From contig CACWSX010000028.1 of the NCBI GenBank assembly GCA_902763615.1, positions 1 to 64,000 of the forward strand: a stretch of 64,000 bases of DNA, read 5' to 3'. This stretch comes from an uncultured Prevotellaceae bacterium (GTDB lineage: Bacteria; Bacteroidota; Bacteroidia; Bacteroidales; Bacteroidaceae). Within the stretch, counting starts at the first letter, position 1. Each line of letters opens with the position of its first letter. Positions 44,741-53,840 of this stretch are shown here, one piece after another. The translations under genes and the position numbers were made by a program. The notes beneath the pieces are model-generated. The model worked only from the letters and a program-made list of their open reading frames with translations. It did no database searches and was not told the DNA's origin.

Positions 44741-47358
44741 TGATGACTATAAAAGCATTAGGATATCGGAGTTGGATGGTGAAAGTACTTCTGGTACTCT
44801 TCACGATTCATTATTCACTTCTCACTATCAAAGCCCAGACACTAACTGCCTCGGCTCCTTCGCATGTGGGGGTGGGAGAGCAGTTTCGATTAACTTATAC
44901 GGTTAACACGCAGAATGTCAGTGAGTTCAGAGCTGGTAATATCCCCGACGAACTGGAAGTACTCATAGGACCTAACCGTTCTATGCAGTCCAGTTATCAG
45001 ATTGTCAATGGCCATACCAGTTCCTCGTCCTCCATCACCTATACCTATATCGTGGTGCCCACCAAGAGCGGTACTTATAATATCCCTGCTGCCCATGTGG
45101 TAGTCGATGGCAAGAGTATTGCCTCTAACGCTTTGACAATCAAGGTCAGCGGCTCCTCTCAGGCACATGGTGGCAATGCAACATCCCCCCGCCAGCAGCG
45201 TATGCAGAGTGATGAACCTGAGTTGAGGGATGCTGGTAGTCGTATCTCCGGCTCGGATCTCTTCATCAAGGTGAGCGCCAACAAAAAGCGCGTCTATGAG
45301 CAGGAACCTATCCTCTTGACCTATAAGGTCTATACGTTGGTTTCACTGACGCAGCTGGAGGGTAAGATGCCCGATTTGAAGGGCTTCCATACGCAGGAGG
45401 TCGATCTCCCACAACAAAAGAGTTTCAAGGTCGAGACGCTTAATGGCCGTCCGTATCGTACGGTAACGTGGAGCCAGTATGTGATGTTCCCTCAGCTGAC
45501 GGGTAAACTGACGATCCCCAGCATCACCTTCAATGGCATCGTAGTGCAGCAGAATCGTAACATCGATCCCTTTGAGGCCTTCTTCAATGGTGGTTCCGGC
45601 TATGTGGAGGTGAAGAAGCAGATCATCGCTCCCAGCATCGATATTCAGGTCGATCCGCTGCCTCAGCGTCCTGCTAATTTCTCTGGCGGCGTGGGCAAAT
45701 TCAGTATCTCCGCACAACTCGACAAGACCGAGGCCAAGGCCAATGATCCCATCTCTCTAAGGGTTATCGTCAGTGGTGTGGGTAATCTGAAGCTCATCAA
45801 GCAGCCTGAGGTGGAATTCCCCAAGGACTTCGACAAGTATGACGCCAAGATTACGGATAAGACCAAGCTGACGTCGAATGGCCTGGAGGGGTCGATGATT
45901 TACGACATCCTCGCTGTTCCCCGCCATCCTGGCAAGTTTGAGATACCGCCTGTTGAGTTTGTGTTCTTCAATACGGCTACACGTCAATACGAGACGGTTA
46001 AGTCGGAAGGCTTCACACTCGATGTGGCCAAGGGTTCTGGCAGCGCAAAGGTGAGTGATTTCACAGGACAGGAAGACCTGCAACTGTTGAATAAGGATAT
46101 CCGTCATATCAAGACGAATACCAGCAGGCAGCATTCGCTCGATGATTTCTTCTTCGGTTCTACGGGTTATTGGTGTTCACTCATTATCCTGGCCGTCATC
46201 TTCATCTCCCTCTTTGTGATCTTCCGTCAGCGCGCCATCGAGAATGCCAATATTACCAAACAGCGTGGCAAGCGGGCTAACAAGGTGGCCACCAAGCGCC
46301 TGAAGAAAGCCTCACGTCTGATGGCTGAGAATAAGTCGGGCGAATTCTATGATGAGGTGTTACGTGCACTTTGGGGATATGTAGGCGATAAGCTGGCTAT
46401 TCCCGTTGAGCAATTGTCGCATGATAATATCAGCCAGCGACTGACGGAGCGGCAGGTCGGTGAGCAGACCATCAATGAGTTCATGGGTGCGCTCGACGAG
46501 TGTGAGTTCGAACGTTATGCTCCTGGCGATCCGAAGGGTAATATGAATAAGGTTTACGATAAGGCCATGAGTGCTATTGAGAAGATTGAAGAGACGATGA
46601 AGAAGCGGCGCCCAGCCAAGTCGACGGCAGTCATCTTGCTGATGCTCCTACTTCCGATGTGTGCACAAGCCATCACCAAGGCCGAGGCCGATTCTGCTTA
46701 TATCCACGAAGAATATCAAAAGGCGATTGACGGCTACGAGGCTTTGCTTAAGAAGGGCGTCTCGGCCGAGTTGTACTACAATCTTGGAAACGCGTATTAT
46801 CGCACAGAGAATATCACGCGTGCCGTCTTAAACTACGAACGGGCCCTGTTGTTGTCGCCAAGCGATCCGGATATCCGCTTCAATTTGCAGATGGCTCGTT
46901 CGAAGACTATCGACAAGATTGTGCCCGAACAGGAGATGTTCTTCGTCACCTGGTATCGTTCGCTGGTGAATATGGCCAGTGTCGACGGTTGGGCCATGAT
47001 TGCACTCGTGTGTCTGGGACTGGCCATCGTCCTGGCGCTGATCTATCTCTTCTCTAATCAGATATGGCTGCGCAAGGTGGGCTTCTTCGGAGCCTTCCTG
47101 ATGATTGTCGTCTTTGTCTGCAGCAATGTCTTTGCACATCAGCAGAAGAATCAGCTGGTCAATCGTACTGGCGCCATCATCACCGAGTCGGCTGTCAACG
47201 TGAAGAGTACGCCTGCCAAGAACGGCATCGACCTGTTTATTCTCCATGAAGGCACGAAAGTGACCATCATCGATGCCTCGATGAAAGACTGGAAGGAGAT
47301 TCGCCTGGCCGATGGTAAGGAAGGCTGGATAGAGACCAAGCAGATGGAAACCATTTGA
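44734..47358 (+). CDS. batDE: BatD-BatE fusion: oxygen-tolerance protein plus TPR/SH3 protein
   Basis: 874 aa. Signal segment to IKAQ, then the BatD domains (SHVGVGEQFRLTYTV, YEQEPILLTYKVYTLVSLTQLEG, GKLTIPSITFNGI) and a membrane helix near residues 475-492. A cytoplasmic helical region follows (KRLKKASRLMAENKSGEFYDEVLRALWGYVGDKL). At about residues 629-647 a signal-peptide-like segment (STAVILLMLLLPMCAQA) marks the start of a BatE unit. That unit has TPRs (SAELYYNLGNAYYRTENITRAVLNYERALLLSP), two helices, and an SH3-like end (AVNVKSTPAKNGIDLFILHEGTKVTIID). BatD and BatE are normally separate proteins. Confidence 0.86.
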   Translation: MVMMTIKALGYRSWMVKVLLVLFTIHYSLLTIKAQTLTASAPSHVGVGEQFRLTYTVNTQNVSEFRAGNIPDELEVLIGPNRSMQSSYQIVNGHTSSSSSITYTYIVVPTKSGTYNIPAAHVVVDGKSIASNALTIKVSGSSQAHGGNATSPRQQRMQSDEPELRDAGSRISGSDLFIKVSANKKRVYEQEPILLTYKVYTLVSLTQLEGKMPDLKGFHTQEVDLPQQKSFKVETLNGRPYRTVTWSQYVMFPQLTGKLTIPSITFNGIVVQQNRNIDPFEAFFNGGSGYVEVKKQIIAPSIDIQVDPLPQRPANFSGGVGKFSISAQLDKTEAKANDPISLRVIVSGVGNLKLIKQPEVEFPKDFDKYDAKITDKTKLTSNGLEGSMIYDILAVPRHPGKFEIPPVEFVFFNTATRQYETVKSEGFTLDVAKGSGSAKVSDFTGQEDLQLLNKDIRHIKTNTSRQHSLDDFFFGSTGYWCSLIILAVIFISLFVIFRQRAIENANITKQRGKRANKVATKRLKKASRLMAENKSGEFYDEVLRALWGYVGDKLAIPVEQLSHDNISQRLTERQVGEQTINEFMGALDECEFERYAPGDPKGNMNKVYDKAMSAIEKIEETMKKRRPAKSTAVILLMLLLPMCAQAITKAEADSAYIHEEYQKAIDGYEALLKKGVSAELYYNLGNAYYRTENITRAVLNYERALLLSPSDPDIRFNLQMARSKTIDKIVPEQEMFFVTWYRSLVNMASVDGWAMIALVCLGLAIVLALIYLFSNQIWLRKVGFFGAFLMIVVFVCSNVFAHQQKNQLVNRTGAIITESAVNVKSTPAKNGIDLFILHEGTKVTIIDASMKDWKEIRLADGKEGWIETKQMETI
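44773..44838 (+). repeat. Repeat-derived signal-peptide cassette, copy 2
   Basis: It matches 40973-41038 in layout: TGGATGGTGAAAGTACT, a variable hexamer, TTCACGATTCATTATTCACTT, ending in CAG. It encodes the WMVKVLLVLFTIHYSLLT signal segment of the BatDE protein. Confidence 0.7.
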
Positions 47359-47373
47359 TAAATCCTTGGACTG

Positions 47374-48066
47374 ATGGACTTCCAGACAATCATAGATCTC
47401 GACAAGCAGTTGTTGCTATTTTTCAATGGCAGTGAATCGCTCTTTCTCGATGCGATGGTGACAACGCTGACGAATGCCTGGACGTGGGTTCCCCTATACA
47501 TCAGCCTCCTTATAGTGGTTATAAAAAACAGTGACTCGGTACTGGGCGTGTTTCTAGTTCTGGCATCGGCTGCACTGTGCGTATTATTTACAGGCACCCT
47601 CGATGATACGATTGTCAAACCGCTGGTGGGCCGTTGGCGCCCCACCCGTGATCCGGAAATCGGCCTCTTGGTGGATATCGTCGACGGTTACCGTGGGGGC
47701 AATTATGGCTTCTTTTCTGCTCATGCCTCCAATACGTTCAGCATCGCCATCTTCTTCAGTTTGCTGGTGCGTAGCCGTCTGCTCTCGGTGGCACTCGTCC
47801 TTTGGTCGCTCACCAATTGCTGGACTCGCCTCTATCTGGGCGTTCATTTCCCAGGCGATATCCTCGTTGGCCTCTTATGGGGCGCTTTCGTGGGTACAGG
47901 CGTCTATTGCCTCTATCGCTATTATTCCGAAAAATGGACGTGTGCGCCTCGCTATACGTCACTCGCTTATACCCGAACGGGCTATCATCGCAACGATGCC
48001 GACATTCCGGTTTGTGTGCTGATGTTCACACTCATTTATGCCACATTCCGTGCCTGCCTGGCCTGA
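47374..48066 (+). CDS. PAP2-superfamily membrane phosphatase
   Basis: 230 aa with five to six membrane helices. PAP2 motifs: KPLVGRWRP (KxxxxxRP type), GFFSAHASNTFS (PSGH motif, here SAH) and TRLYLGVHFPGDI (SRxxxxxHxxxD, here TR). It probably dephosphorylates undecaprenyl pyrophosphate, a lipid A phosphate or a phospholipid. It follows the Bat cluster by 15 nt. Confidence 0.87.
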   Translation: MDFQTIIDLDKQLLLFFNGSESLFLDAMVTTLTNAWTWVPLYISLLIVVIKNSDSVLGVFLVLASAALCVLFTGTLDDTIVKPLVGRWRPTRDPEIGLLVDIVDGYRGGNYGFFSAHASNTFSIAIFFSLLVRSRLLSVALVLWSLTNCWTRLYLGVHFPGDILVGLLWGAFVGTGVYCLYRYYSEKWTCAPRYTSLAYTRTGYHRNDADIPVCVLMFTLIYATFRACLA

Positions 48067-48085
48067 ATATTTATCGAAGCAAACC

Positions 48086-49300
48086 ATGATCAATCCCAAG
48101 CATATTCATATCAGCGACTATCAATATCCGCTTCCCGACGAGCGTATCGCGAAATTCCCCATTGCCCAGCGCGACCATTCCAAACTACTGGTCTATCGTC
48201 ATGGCGAAGTGGGGGAGGATGTATTCTATCACCTGCCTGACTATTTGCCGAAAGGTAGTCTGATGGTGTTCAACAATACCAAAGTGATTCAGGCCCGTAT
48301 GCACTTCCGCAAGTCGACGGGTGCCTTGATAGAGGTGTTTTTGCTCGAACCAGCAGAACCTTCCGATTATGAACTGATGTTCCAGACCTCAGGCCATTGT
48401 GCCTGGTACTGTCTGGTGGGCAATCTGAAGAAGTGGAAGGAAGGTTCGCTCGAAAGGGAGATTACGATAAAAGGCTCGCATCTTACTGTTAAAGCCACTC
48501 GTGGCCCTATTCACGGCACCAGCTATCGCATCGATTTCGATTGGAATGCAGATGTAAGCTTCGCTGAAATCATCGATGCGATGGGCGAACTGCCGATTCC
48601 GCCCTATCTCAATCGCGAGACTCAGGAGAGCGACAAGACCACCTATCAGACGGTTTATTCGAAGATCAAGGGTAGTGTGGCGGCTCCTACGGCCGGTCTT
48701 CATTTCACCGAGCAGGTGCTGCAGTCGATCGATGCGGCTGGCATCGAACGTGAGGAACTTACGTTGCATGTGGGCGCCGGTACCTTCAAACCCGTGAAGA
48801 GTGAGGAGATCGAGGGCCATGAGATGCATACGGAGTTTATAAGCGTGCGTCGCAGTACCATCCAGAAGCTTCTCGACCACAATGCCTCCGCCATCGCAGT
48901 AGGCACCACGAGTGTCCGTACCTTGGAGAGTCTCTATTACATGGGCCTCAAGGTGATGCAGCATCCGGAACTTTCCGAGGAGCAGCTGCACGTTTCCCAG
49001 TGGGAACCTTATGAAAGTGAAAGCTTGACTACTGCTGTCCAGGCGCTGAAGGCGTTGGCAGATTGGATGGATGCCAAGGGACTGGAGGTGCTTCACAGCA
49101 GCACCCAGATTATCATCGCCCCAGGCTACGACTATCATATCGTCAAGATGCTCGTCACCAACTTCCACCAGCCACAGTCCACATTGCTGCTGTTGGTAAG
49201 TGCCTTTGTCAAAGGCGATTGGCGGAAGATCTATGACTATGCCTTAACCCACGATTTCCGTTTCCTGAGTTATGGCGATTCTTCGTTGCTGATACCATGA
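48086..49300 (+). CDS. queA: S-adenosylmethionine:tRNA ribosyltransferase-isomerase QueA
   Basis: 404 aa. It adds the epoxycyclopentane ring precursor to preQ1 in tRNA (queuosine pathway). Conserved: LPDERIAKFPIAQRDHSKLLVY, LVFNNTKVIQARM-like MVFNNTKVIQARMHF, GELPIPPYLNR, YQTVYSKIKGSVAAPTAGLHFT, LHVGAGTFKPVKSEEIEGHEMHTE, AVGTTSVRTLES and TNFHQPQSTLLLLVSAF. ATG 48086 (MINPKHI) is chosen over 48038, which would lie within the PAP2 gene end. It ends flush against the convergent trmH gene. Confidence 0.94.
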   Translation: MINPKHIHISDYQYPLPDERIAKFPIAQRDHSKLLVYRHGEVGEDVFYHLPDYLPKGSLMVFNNTKVIQARMHFRKSTGALIEVFLLEPAEPSDYELMFQTSGHCAWYCLVGNLKKWKEGSLEREITIKGSHLTVKATRGPIHGTSYRIDFDWNADVSFAEIIDAMGELPIPPYLNRETQESDKTTYQTVYSKIKGSVAAPTAGLHFTEQVLQSIDAAGIEREELTLHVGAGTFKPVKSEEIEGHEMHTEFISVRRSTIQKLLDHNASAIAVGTTSVRTLESLYYMGLKVMQHPELSEEQLHVSQWEPYESESLTTAVQALKALADWMDAKGLEVLHSSTQIIIAPGYDYHIVKMLVTNFHQPQSTLLLLVSAFVKGDWRKIYDYALTHDFRFLSYGDSSLLIP

Positions 49301-50122
49301 TTATTCTTTCGCGCGCAGTTGCCAGAAGGCTACGGCAGCTGCAGCGGCCACATTCAACGAGTCGACGCCGTGGGCCATCGGTATGCGCACCACGTAGTCG
49401 GCTTCTTCTATGGTCTTTTGGGGCAGACCGTCGCCCTCTGTACCCATGATGATGGCCAGACGCTCTTCAGCGGCTACTGATGCGTCGTCGATAGATACAG
49501 AATTGTCGGTTAGCGCCATCGCAGCGGTCTTGAAGCCAAGGTCGTGCAGGATGGCGTAGTTGTCCAGCCACGTCCAGGGCACGAGAAACACACTTCCCAT
49601 CGATACGCGGACGGCTCTGCGGTTCAGGGGGTCGCAGCTGTTTCTGGTCAGTAGTACGGCATCGATGTTGAGAGCTGCTGCCGAACGGAAGATGGCACCG
49701 ATATTGGTGGTGTCCACCACACCGTCGATCACTACGATGCGCTGCTGTCTGTGGGCACTCGTTAGGCTGTTCAGCAGTTCGCTGGCGCTGCGCTCCGTTG
49801 GTCTGCGCATCGCACAGAGCACCCCTCGTGTCAGCGTGTAGCCCGTCAGCTGTTCCAGCAATCCTCTGTCGCCGGTATAGACGGGTATCTCCCCGCATTG
49901 TGCGATGATGGCCTTGGCGTCGCCCTCGATGTGTCGTCGCTCGCAGAGCAGTGCCACGGGGGTATAGCCGGCATTCAGCGCCACTTGTATTACTTTCGGA
50001 CTCTCTGCGATGAAGATGCCCTTCTGAGGCTCCATCTTGTTGCGGAGCTGGGCTTCCGTCAGCGTCGAGAACAGCGCTACACCGGGGGCTGTCAATGATG
50101 ATATCTCTATGATTGTCGCCAT
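49301..50122 (-). CDS. TrmH-family RNA 2'-O-methyltransferase
   Basis: 273 aa. N-terminal RNA-binding domain (LRNKMEPQKGIFIAESPKVIQVALNAGY) and a C-terminal SPOUT knot: VIDGVVDTTNIGAIFRSAAALNIDAVLL, LAIIMGTEGDGLPQKTI and IPMAHGVDSLNVAAAAAVAF. It probably methylates rRNA or tRNA ribose. It is distinct from the SpoU gene at 10 kb. It lies 8 nt after prmA on the same strand, so the two form an operon of RNA/ribosome-modifying enzymes. Confidence 0.9.
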   Translation of the reverse strand: MATIIEISSLTAPGVALFSTLTEAQLRNKMEPQKGIFIAESPKVIQVALNAGYTPVALLCERRHIEGDAKAIIAQCGEIPVYTGDRGLLEQLTGYTLTRGVLCAMRRPTERSASELLNSLTSAHRQQRIVVIDGVVDTTNIGAIFRSAAALNIDAVLLTRNSCDPLNRRAVRVSMGSVFLVPWTWLDNYAILHDLGFKTAAMALTDNSVSIDDASVAAEERLAIIMGTEGDGLPQKTIEEADYVVRIPMAHGVDSLNVAAAAAVAFWQLRAKE

Positions 50123-50130
50123 CCTGGAGA

Positions 50131-51048
50131 TTAGTTTTTAAACACCAGACAAGCCCAGTCATGGTCTTCGTCCTGATTCGTCAGTGTCATCCCCAGACTT
50201 TGGGCTTTTTCTATGAGCATGGGACAGTCGGTGGTATAGAATCCGCTCAGGATGAGTCGCGCGCCGGGAGCCATCTTCTTGTGCATCATCGGCAGATCGG
50301 CCAAGAGGATGTTGCGGTTGATATTCGCCATCACGAGGTCGAAGGTGCCTTTCACCTCTTTTAAGATACTCACGTCGCCCAGCAGCGAGGTGAAGCGGTC
50401 GTCAACGCGATTGATCACGGCATTATGGCGGGCATTGTCCACGCTCCACTCGTCGATGTCGTAGCCGACGGCTTCGCTTGCTCCCAACTTCAGGGTGGCG
50501 ATGGATAGAATGCCGGTGCCAGTCCCGCAGTCCAGCACTCGAACAGATGGGGACGGTTCTTTTTTGTTTGAAAGTTCCTGTGGACGATTCGTCAAACAGG
50601 AAAGAACCGTCCCCGAGTGTTTGACGACCATACGGGTGGTCTCGTGGGTGCCGGTGCCGAAGGCGAGTTTCGCGTCGATTTCGATGGCGATGGTATCTTC
50701 AGATAGCGACTCCGGCAGATGCCGCCCGTCGTGAATCATGATAGCAGGACAATCCTCGTGGCTCGCGATACATATCGGCTCAAATCCTTCTTCCTCCCAT
50801 TGCGCGTTCCAGTCCTTGTCCTCGGCCTCGCGCACCTCATAGCTGATGCCGACCTCCTCAAAGGGGAAATCCTCAATGGCCTCCTTCAGGGCTGCTTCGT
50901 CGAAGAGCGCCTGCTGCACATAGCCCAACAGACCGGTTGCCGTTTCCTCGAAACTCTCAAACCCTACTTCTCCCGCCAGCGCTGCCAATACGTCGCAGGC
51001 ATCGGCAGAGTAGGGGGTCAGACTGAATGTTACCTCGTAATATTTCAT
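50131..51048 (-). CDS. prmA: Ribosomal protein L11 methyltransferase PrmA
   Basis: 305 aa. It trimethylates L11. N-terminal substrate domain (YYEVTFSLTPYSADACDVLAALAGEVGFESFEE, WNAQWEEEGFEPI). SAM-binding core: LDCGTGTGILSIATLKLGASEAVGYDID and ANINRNILL. Between LAFGTGTHETTRMVV and VLDCGTGTG lies an extra block of about 22 residues (roughly SCLTNRPQELSNKKEPSPSV). It comes from a 66-bp palindromic element in frame, and most PrmA lack it. ATG 51048 (MKYYEV) fits the family. Confidence 0.9.
   Translation of the reverse strand: MKYYEVTFSLTPYSADACDVLAALAGEVGFESFEETATGLLGYVQQALFDEAALKEAIEDFPFEEVGISYEVREAEDKDWNAQWEEEGFEPICIASHEDCPAIMIHDGRHLPESLSEDTIAIEIDAKLAFGTGTHETTRMVVKHSGTVLSCLTNRPQELSNKKEPSPSVRVLDCGTGTGILSIATLKLGASEAVGYDIDEWSVDNARHNAVINRVDDRFTSLLGDVSILKEVKGTFDLVMANINRNILLADLPMMHKKMAPGARLILSGFYTTDCPMLIEKAQSLGMTLTNQDEDHDWACLVFKN
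50549..50614. repeat. REP-like palindromic element inside prmA
   Basis: GGGGACGGTTCTTT (50549-50562) is the exact reverse complement of AAAGAACCGTCCCC (50601-50614). TGTTTGA (50565-50571) pairs with TCAAACA (50592-50598) inside. The 66 bp (22 codons) keep the prmA frame open. Confidence 0.85.
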
Positions 51049-51179
51049 ATCGGATGTTAAATTTTGGTGCAAATTTACAAAAAATAGGGAAAATCCTATC
51101 GCCGTTTAGGGTTTTTCCTTATATTTGCAGTAAAATTGTGTGTAATTTTGCATCGTGAACAATTAAAATGATATAGAAA

Positions 51180-52181
51180 ATGAAGAAACTGATCCTTATC
51201 TCGTTACTCATCGGGGCTCTGCCTCTTTCGATGGTGGCCCAAGATGACGATCTCTACTTCGTTCCGAAAAAGAAGAGCGCAGCAGAGAGAGTGACTGAAA
51301 ATTACGGTCTGCCTCGCGAGACTTACTACTCGGGTAGCAACCGTAGTGTTGACGACTATAATCGTCGGGTGAGTACTTACGTGCCTATCGACTCGGCTTC
51401 ATCCGATATTATAGATTTCAATGGCGAGCTGGGCGTCTATCCCGATTCGTTGGAAGACTTCAAGATTACCAAGAAGATGGAGCGTTTCGATGATTATAGC
51501 CTCTCCGAGAACGAGGCCTACTGGGCTGGTTATCAGCAGGCACGCTCCGACCTGTTGTGGCATTCGCCCTGGTACTATCGCACCTATGGCTGGTATAACT
51601 GGTATGATCCCTGGTATTACACCAGCTGGCATCTCGGCCTGTATGATCCTTGGTACTACGGTCCTTACGGCTGGTATTATGGCGGTTGGCGCTATGGCTG
51701 GTGGGATCCTTGGTACGATTCCCTCTACTATGGCTATTACTGGGGCTATCCCTATTCTTATTACAATTATGCCTACTATGGCGTTGGTGGCAGAAACCTT
51801 CGCAGCTACAACGATCATGCCGGTACCATCAACATGCGTTCTGGCAATATGAATGGCCGTATCTACTCATCAACCAGTGCCGGCAGCGCACGCAACAGTG
51901 CCAGCAGCCGTCTGGGTGCCCAGCGCACCAGCAGCCTGCGTGAACGTACGGTAGGCGACCACAGAGCCTATAATTCCACGACTGCTTCGCGTGTCAATCG
52001 TCCTACGACAAACCGTACCACGACGACTACGCCTACCCGTACCACGCCGACCTATACCCCGTCTGGCGGTGGCAGCATCGGTGGCGGTGGCTTCAGCGGT
52101 GGCGGTGGCCGTGCCTCTGGTGGAGGCGGCGGTGGCGGAGGTGCCCGTAGCGCTGGAGGTCACGTCGGTGGCCGTCGCTAA
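51180..52181 (+). CDS. Secreted Tyr/Trp-rich and Gly-rich low-complexity protein
   Basis: A 333-aa exported protein with a signal peptide to SMVAQ. Residues about 20-115 are ordinary and acidic. Residues about 125-205 are extremely rich in Tyr, Trp and Gly, with three DPWY units. Residues about 225-290 are Ser/Thr/Arg-rich (TNRTTTTTPTRTTPTYTP), and the last 45 are nearly all Gly with Ser/Arg. I recognise no enzyme domain. The composition suggests a surface or matrix protein with aromatic stacking. A TAATTTTG box (51143-51150) is upstream. It is followed after 45 nt by a FadL-type porin gene. Confidence 0.75.
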   Translation: MKKLILISLLIGALPLSMVAQDDDLYFVPKKKSAAERVTENYGLPRETYYSGSNRSVDDYNRRVSTYVPIDSASSDIIDFNGELGVYPDSLEDFKITKKMERFDDYSLSENEAYWAGYQQARSDLLWHSPWYYRTYGWYNWYDPWYYTSWHLGLYDPWYYGPYGWYYGGWRYGWWDPWYDSLYYGYYWGYPYSYYNYAYYGVGGRNLRSYNDHAGTINMRSGNMNGRIYSSTSAGSARNSASSRLGAQRTSSLRERTVGDHRAYNSTTASRVNRPTTNRTTTTTPTRTTPTYTPSGGGSIGGGGFSGGGGRASGGGGGGGGARSAGGHVGGRR

Positions 52182-52226
52182 GCGATACTTCCATATATCA
52201 TTTCCTTTTAATTCCAAAATAAGAAT

Positions 52227-53819
52227 ATGAAGAAATTGTTTTTCGCAGCCTTGGCTATGGCAGTCGTCCTGCCAGCCGCTGCACAGGATACATACGAGAG
52301 TGCCCGACTGCTGGGTGGCGACCTTAACGGTACAGCCCGCTATGTGGGTATGGGTGGCGCGATGGAGGCCCTGGGTGCCGACATCTCTACCACAGGAACG
52401 AACCCCGCTGGTATCGGACTCTTCCGTCATTCGACGATGAGTGCCAGCCTGGGACTGGTGTCGCAAGCCGACGCCAAGGAGTTTGATGGCCGCAGCACCA
52501 CGAATGTGAGTTTCGACCAGGCAGGCTTTGTCTACACCATGCGCATGGATCGCACGTCGTTCCTTAACTTCGCATTCAACTATCACAAGAGCCGTAACTT
52601 CAATCAGATTCTCTCTGTGGCCGATCAGGCCGTTTACGACGCAGCCTCGAACCTGATTACGGCCGAGAAGGACCTGCAGGGCTACTACAGCATTGGCATG
52701 AGCACCGATGGCTATCTGTTGGGCTATAAGTCGCCCACGAGCTCTCAACAGACGCTCAATTTCAGCCAGCTCGATTATCTCAATGCCAATGTGCTGTCAG
52801 ATGAGGCTGAGCCTGAGGACTATGTGCTTTACGGCATGGCAGCCGATGCTTATAATTTCGACCGTGCCCATCGCGGTTGGATCAACGACTTCGACTTCAC
52901 CCTCAGCGGCAATTCCAACGACCGCATCTACTGGGGCCTCACGGTTGGCATCCACGACGTCAGATACAAGGGCTATAGCGAGTATACCGAAGGCCTGCGA
53001 TTCTTGAACGGTGATGATGGTGGTATTGTCAGCTATGGTGATATGCGCACCATCAAGGGTACAGGCGTCGATCTGAAGCTCGGTCTCATCGCTCGTCCTG
53101 TAGAGTATTCGCCCTTCCGCGTAGGGCTCTATGTCCATACCCCTACCTGGTATGATCTGACCTCTGAGAACACCACAACCCTCGTCAACCTGAGCGCCTT
53201 GGGTGAGAATCTCGATGGTACCTATACCGAGATGGGTGATATCTCAAATGCCTACGACTTCCGTTACTATACCCCTTGGAAGTTCGGTCTCAGCCTGGGG
53301 CATACCATCGGCAACAATCTGGCCATCGGCGCCACCTATGAGTTCTCCGACTACGGTGCCAGCCAGAACCGCGTCAAGGATGGCAGCTACGACTACTACG
53401 GCAACGAGGATTCCTATAAGGACCGTGTCATGAAGAGCAATACGGAGGATGTGCTGAAGGGTGTCTCCACACTGAAGGTAGGTGTCGAGTTCAAGCCCGT
53501 TCCTGAGTTGGCCTTGCGTGCAGGTTACAATTATGTCTCGCCAGCCTATGCCGACAATGGCGTGCGCGACCAGACGCTCGACTCCTATGGTGTGAAATAT
53601 GCCTCTACTTCCGATTATGTCAACTGGAAGGCCACCAACCGCTTCACCTGCGGCATAGGCAGCAAGATAGGCAGCATGAATCTCGACCTGTCATATCAGT
53701 ACAGCGCCACCGATGGCGACTTCTATCCCTTCCAGCCTAATATCACGGGTAGTGTTACCCCTGCCAGCGTGAGCAACAAGCGCCATCAGGTGCTCCTCAC
53801 CCTAGGCTACACCTTCTGA
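52227..53819 (+). CDS. FadL/OMPP1-family outer-membrane protein
   Basis: A 530-aa exported beta-barrel protein. Signal peptide to PAAAQ. The N-terminus ARYVGMGGAMEALGADISTTGTNPAGIGLFR is the hallmark of the FadL/OMPP1/TodX family (mobile N-terminal plug and NPAG motif). Strand-rich to the end (RHQVLLTLGYTF, terminal aromatic). It probably passes hydrophobic molecules across the outer membrane; homologues are sometimes mis-named hemin receptors. A terminator follows at 53841. Confidence 0.88.
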   Translation: MKKLFFAALAMAVVLPAAAQDTYESARLLGGDLNGTARYVGMGGAMEALGADISTTGTNPAGIGLFRHSTMSASLGLVSQADAKEFDGRSTTNVSFDQAGFVYTMRMDRTSFLNFAFNYHKSRNFNQILSVADQAVYDAASNLITAEKDLQGYYSIGMSTDGYLLGYKSPTSSQQTLNFSQLDYLNANVLSDEAEPEDYVLYGMAADAYNFDRAHRGWINDFDFTLSGNSNDRIYWGLTVGIHDVRYKGYSEYTEGLRFLNGDDGGIVSYGDMRTIKGTGVDLKLGLIARPVEYSPFRVGLYVHTPTWYDLTSENTTTLVNLSALGENLDGTYTEMGDISNAYDFRYYTPWKFGLSLGHTIGNNLAIGATYEFSDYGASQNRVKDGSYDYYGNEDSYKDRVMKSNTEDVLKGVSTLKVGVEFKPVPELALRAGYNYVSPAYADNGVRDQTLDSYGVKYASTSDYVNWKATNRFTCGIGSKIGSMNLDLSYQYSATDGDFYPFQPNITGSVTPASVSNKRHQVLLTLGYTF

Positions 53820-53840
53820 TTACAACCCAAAAGAATATAA

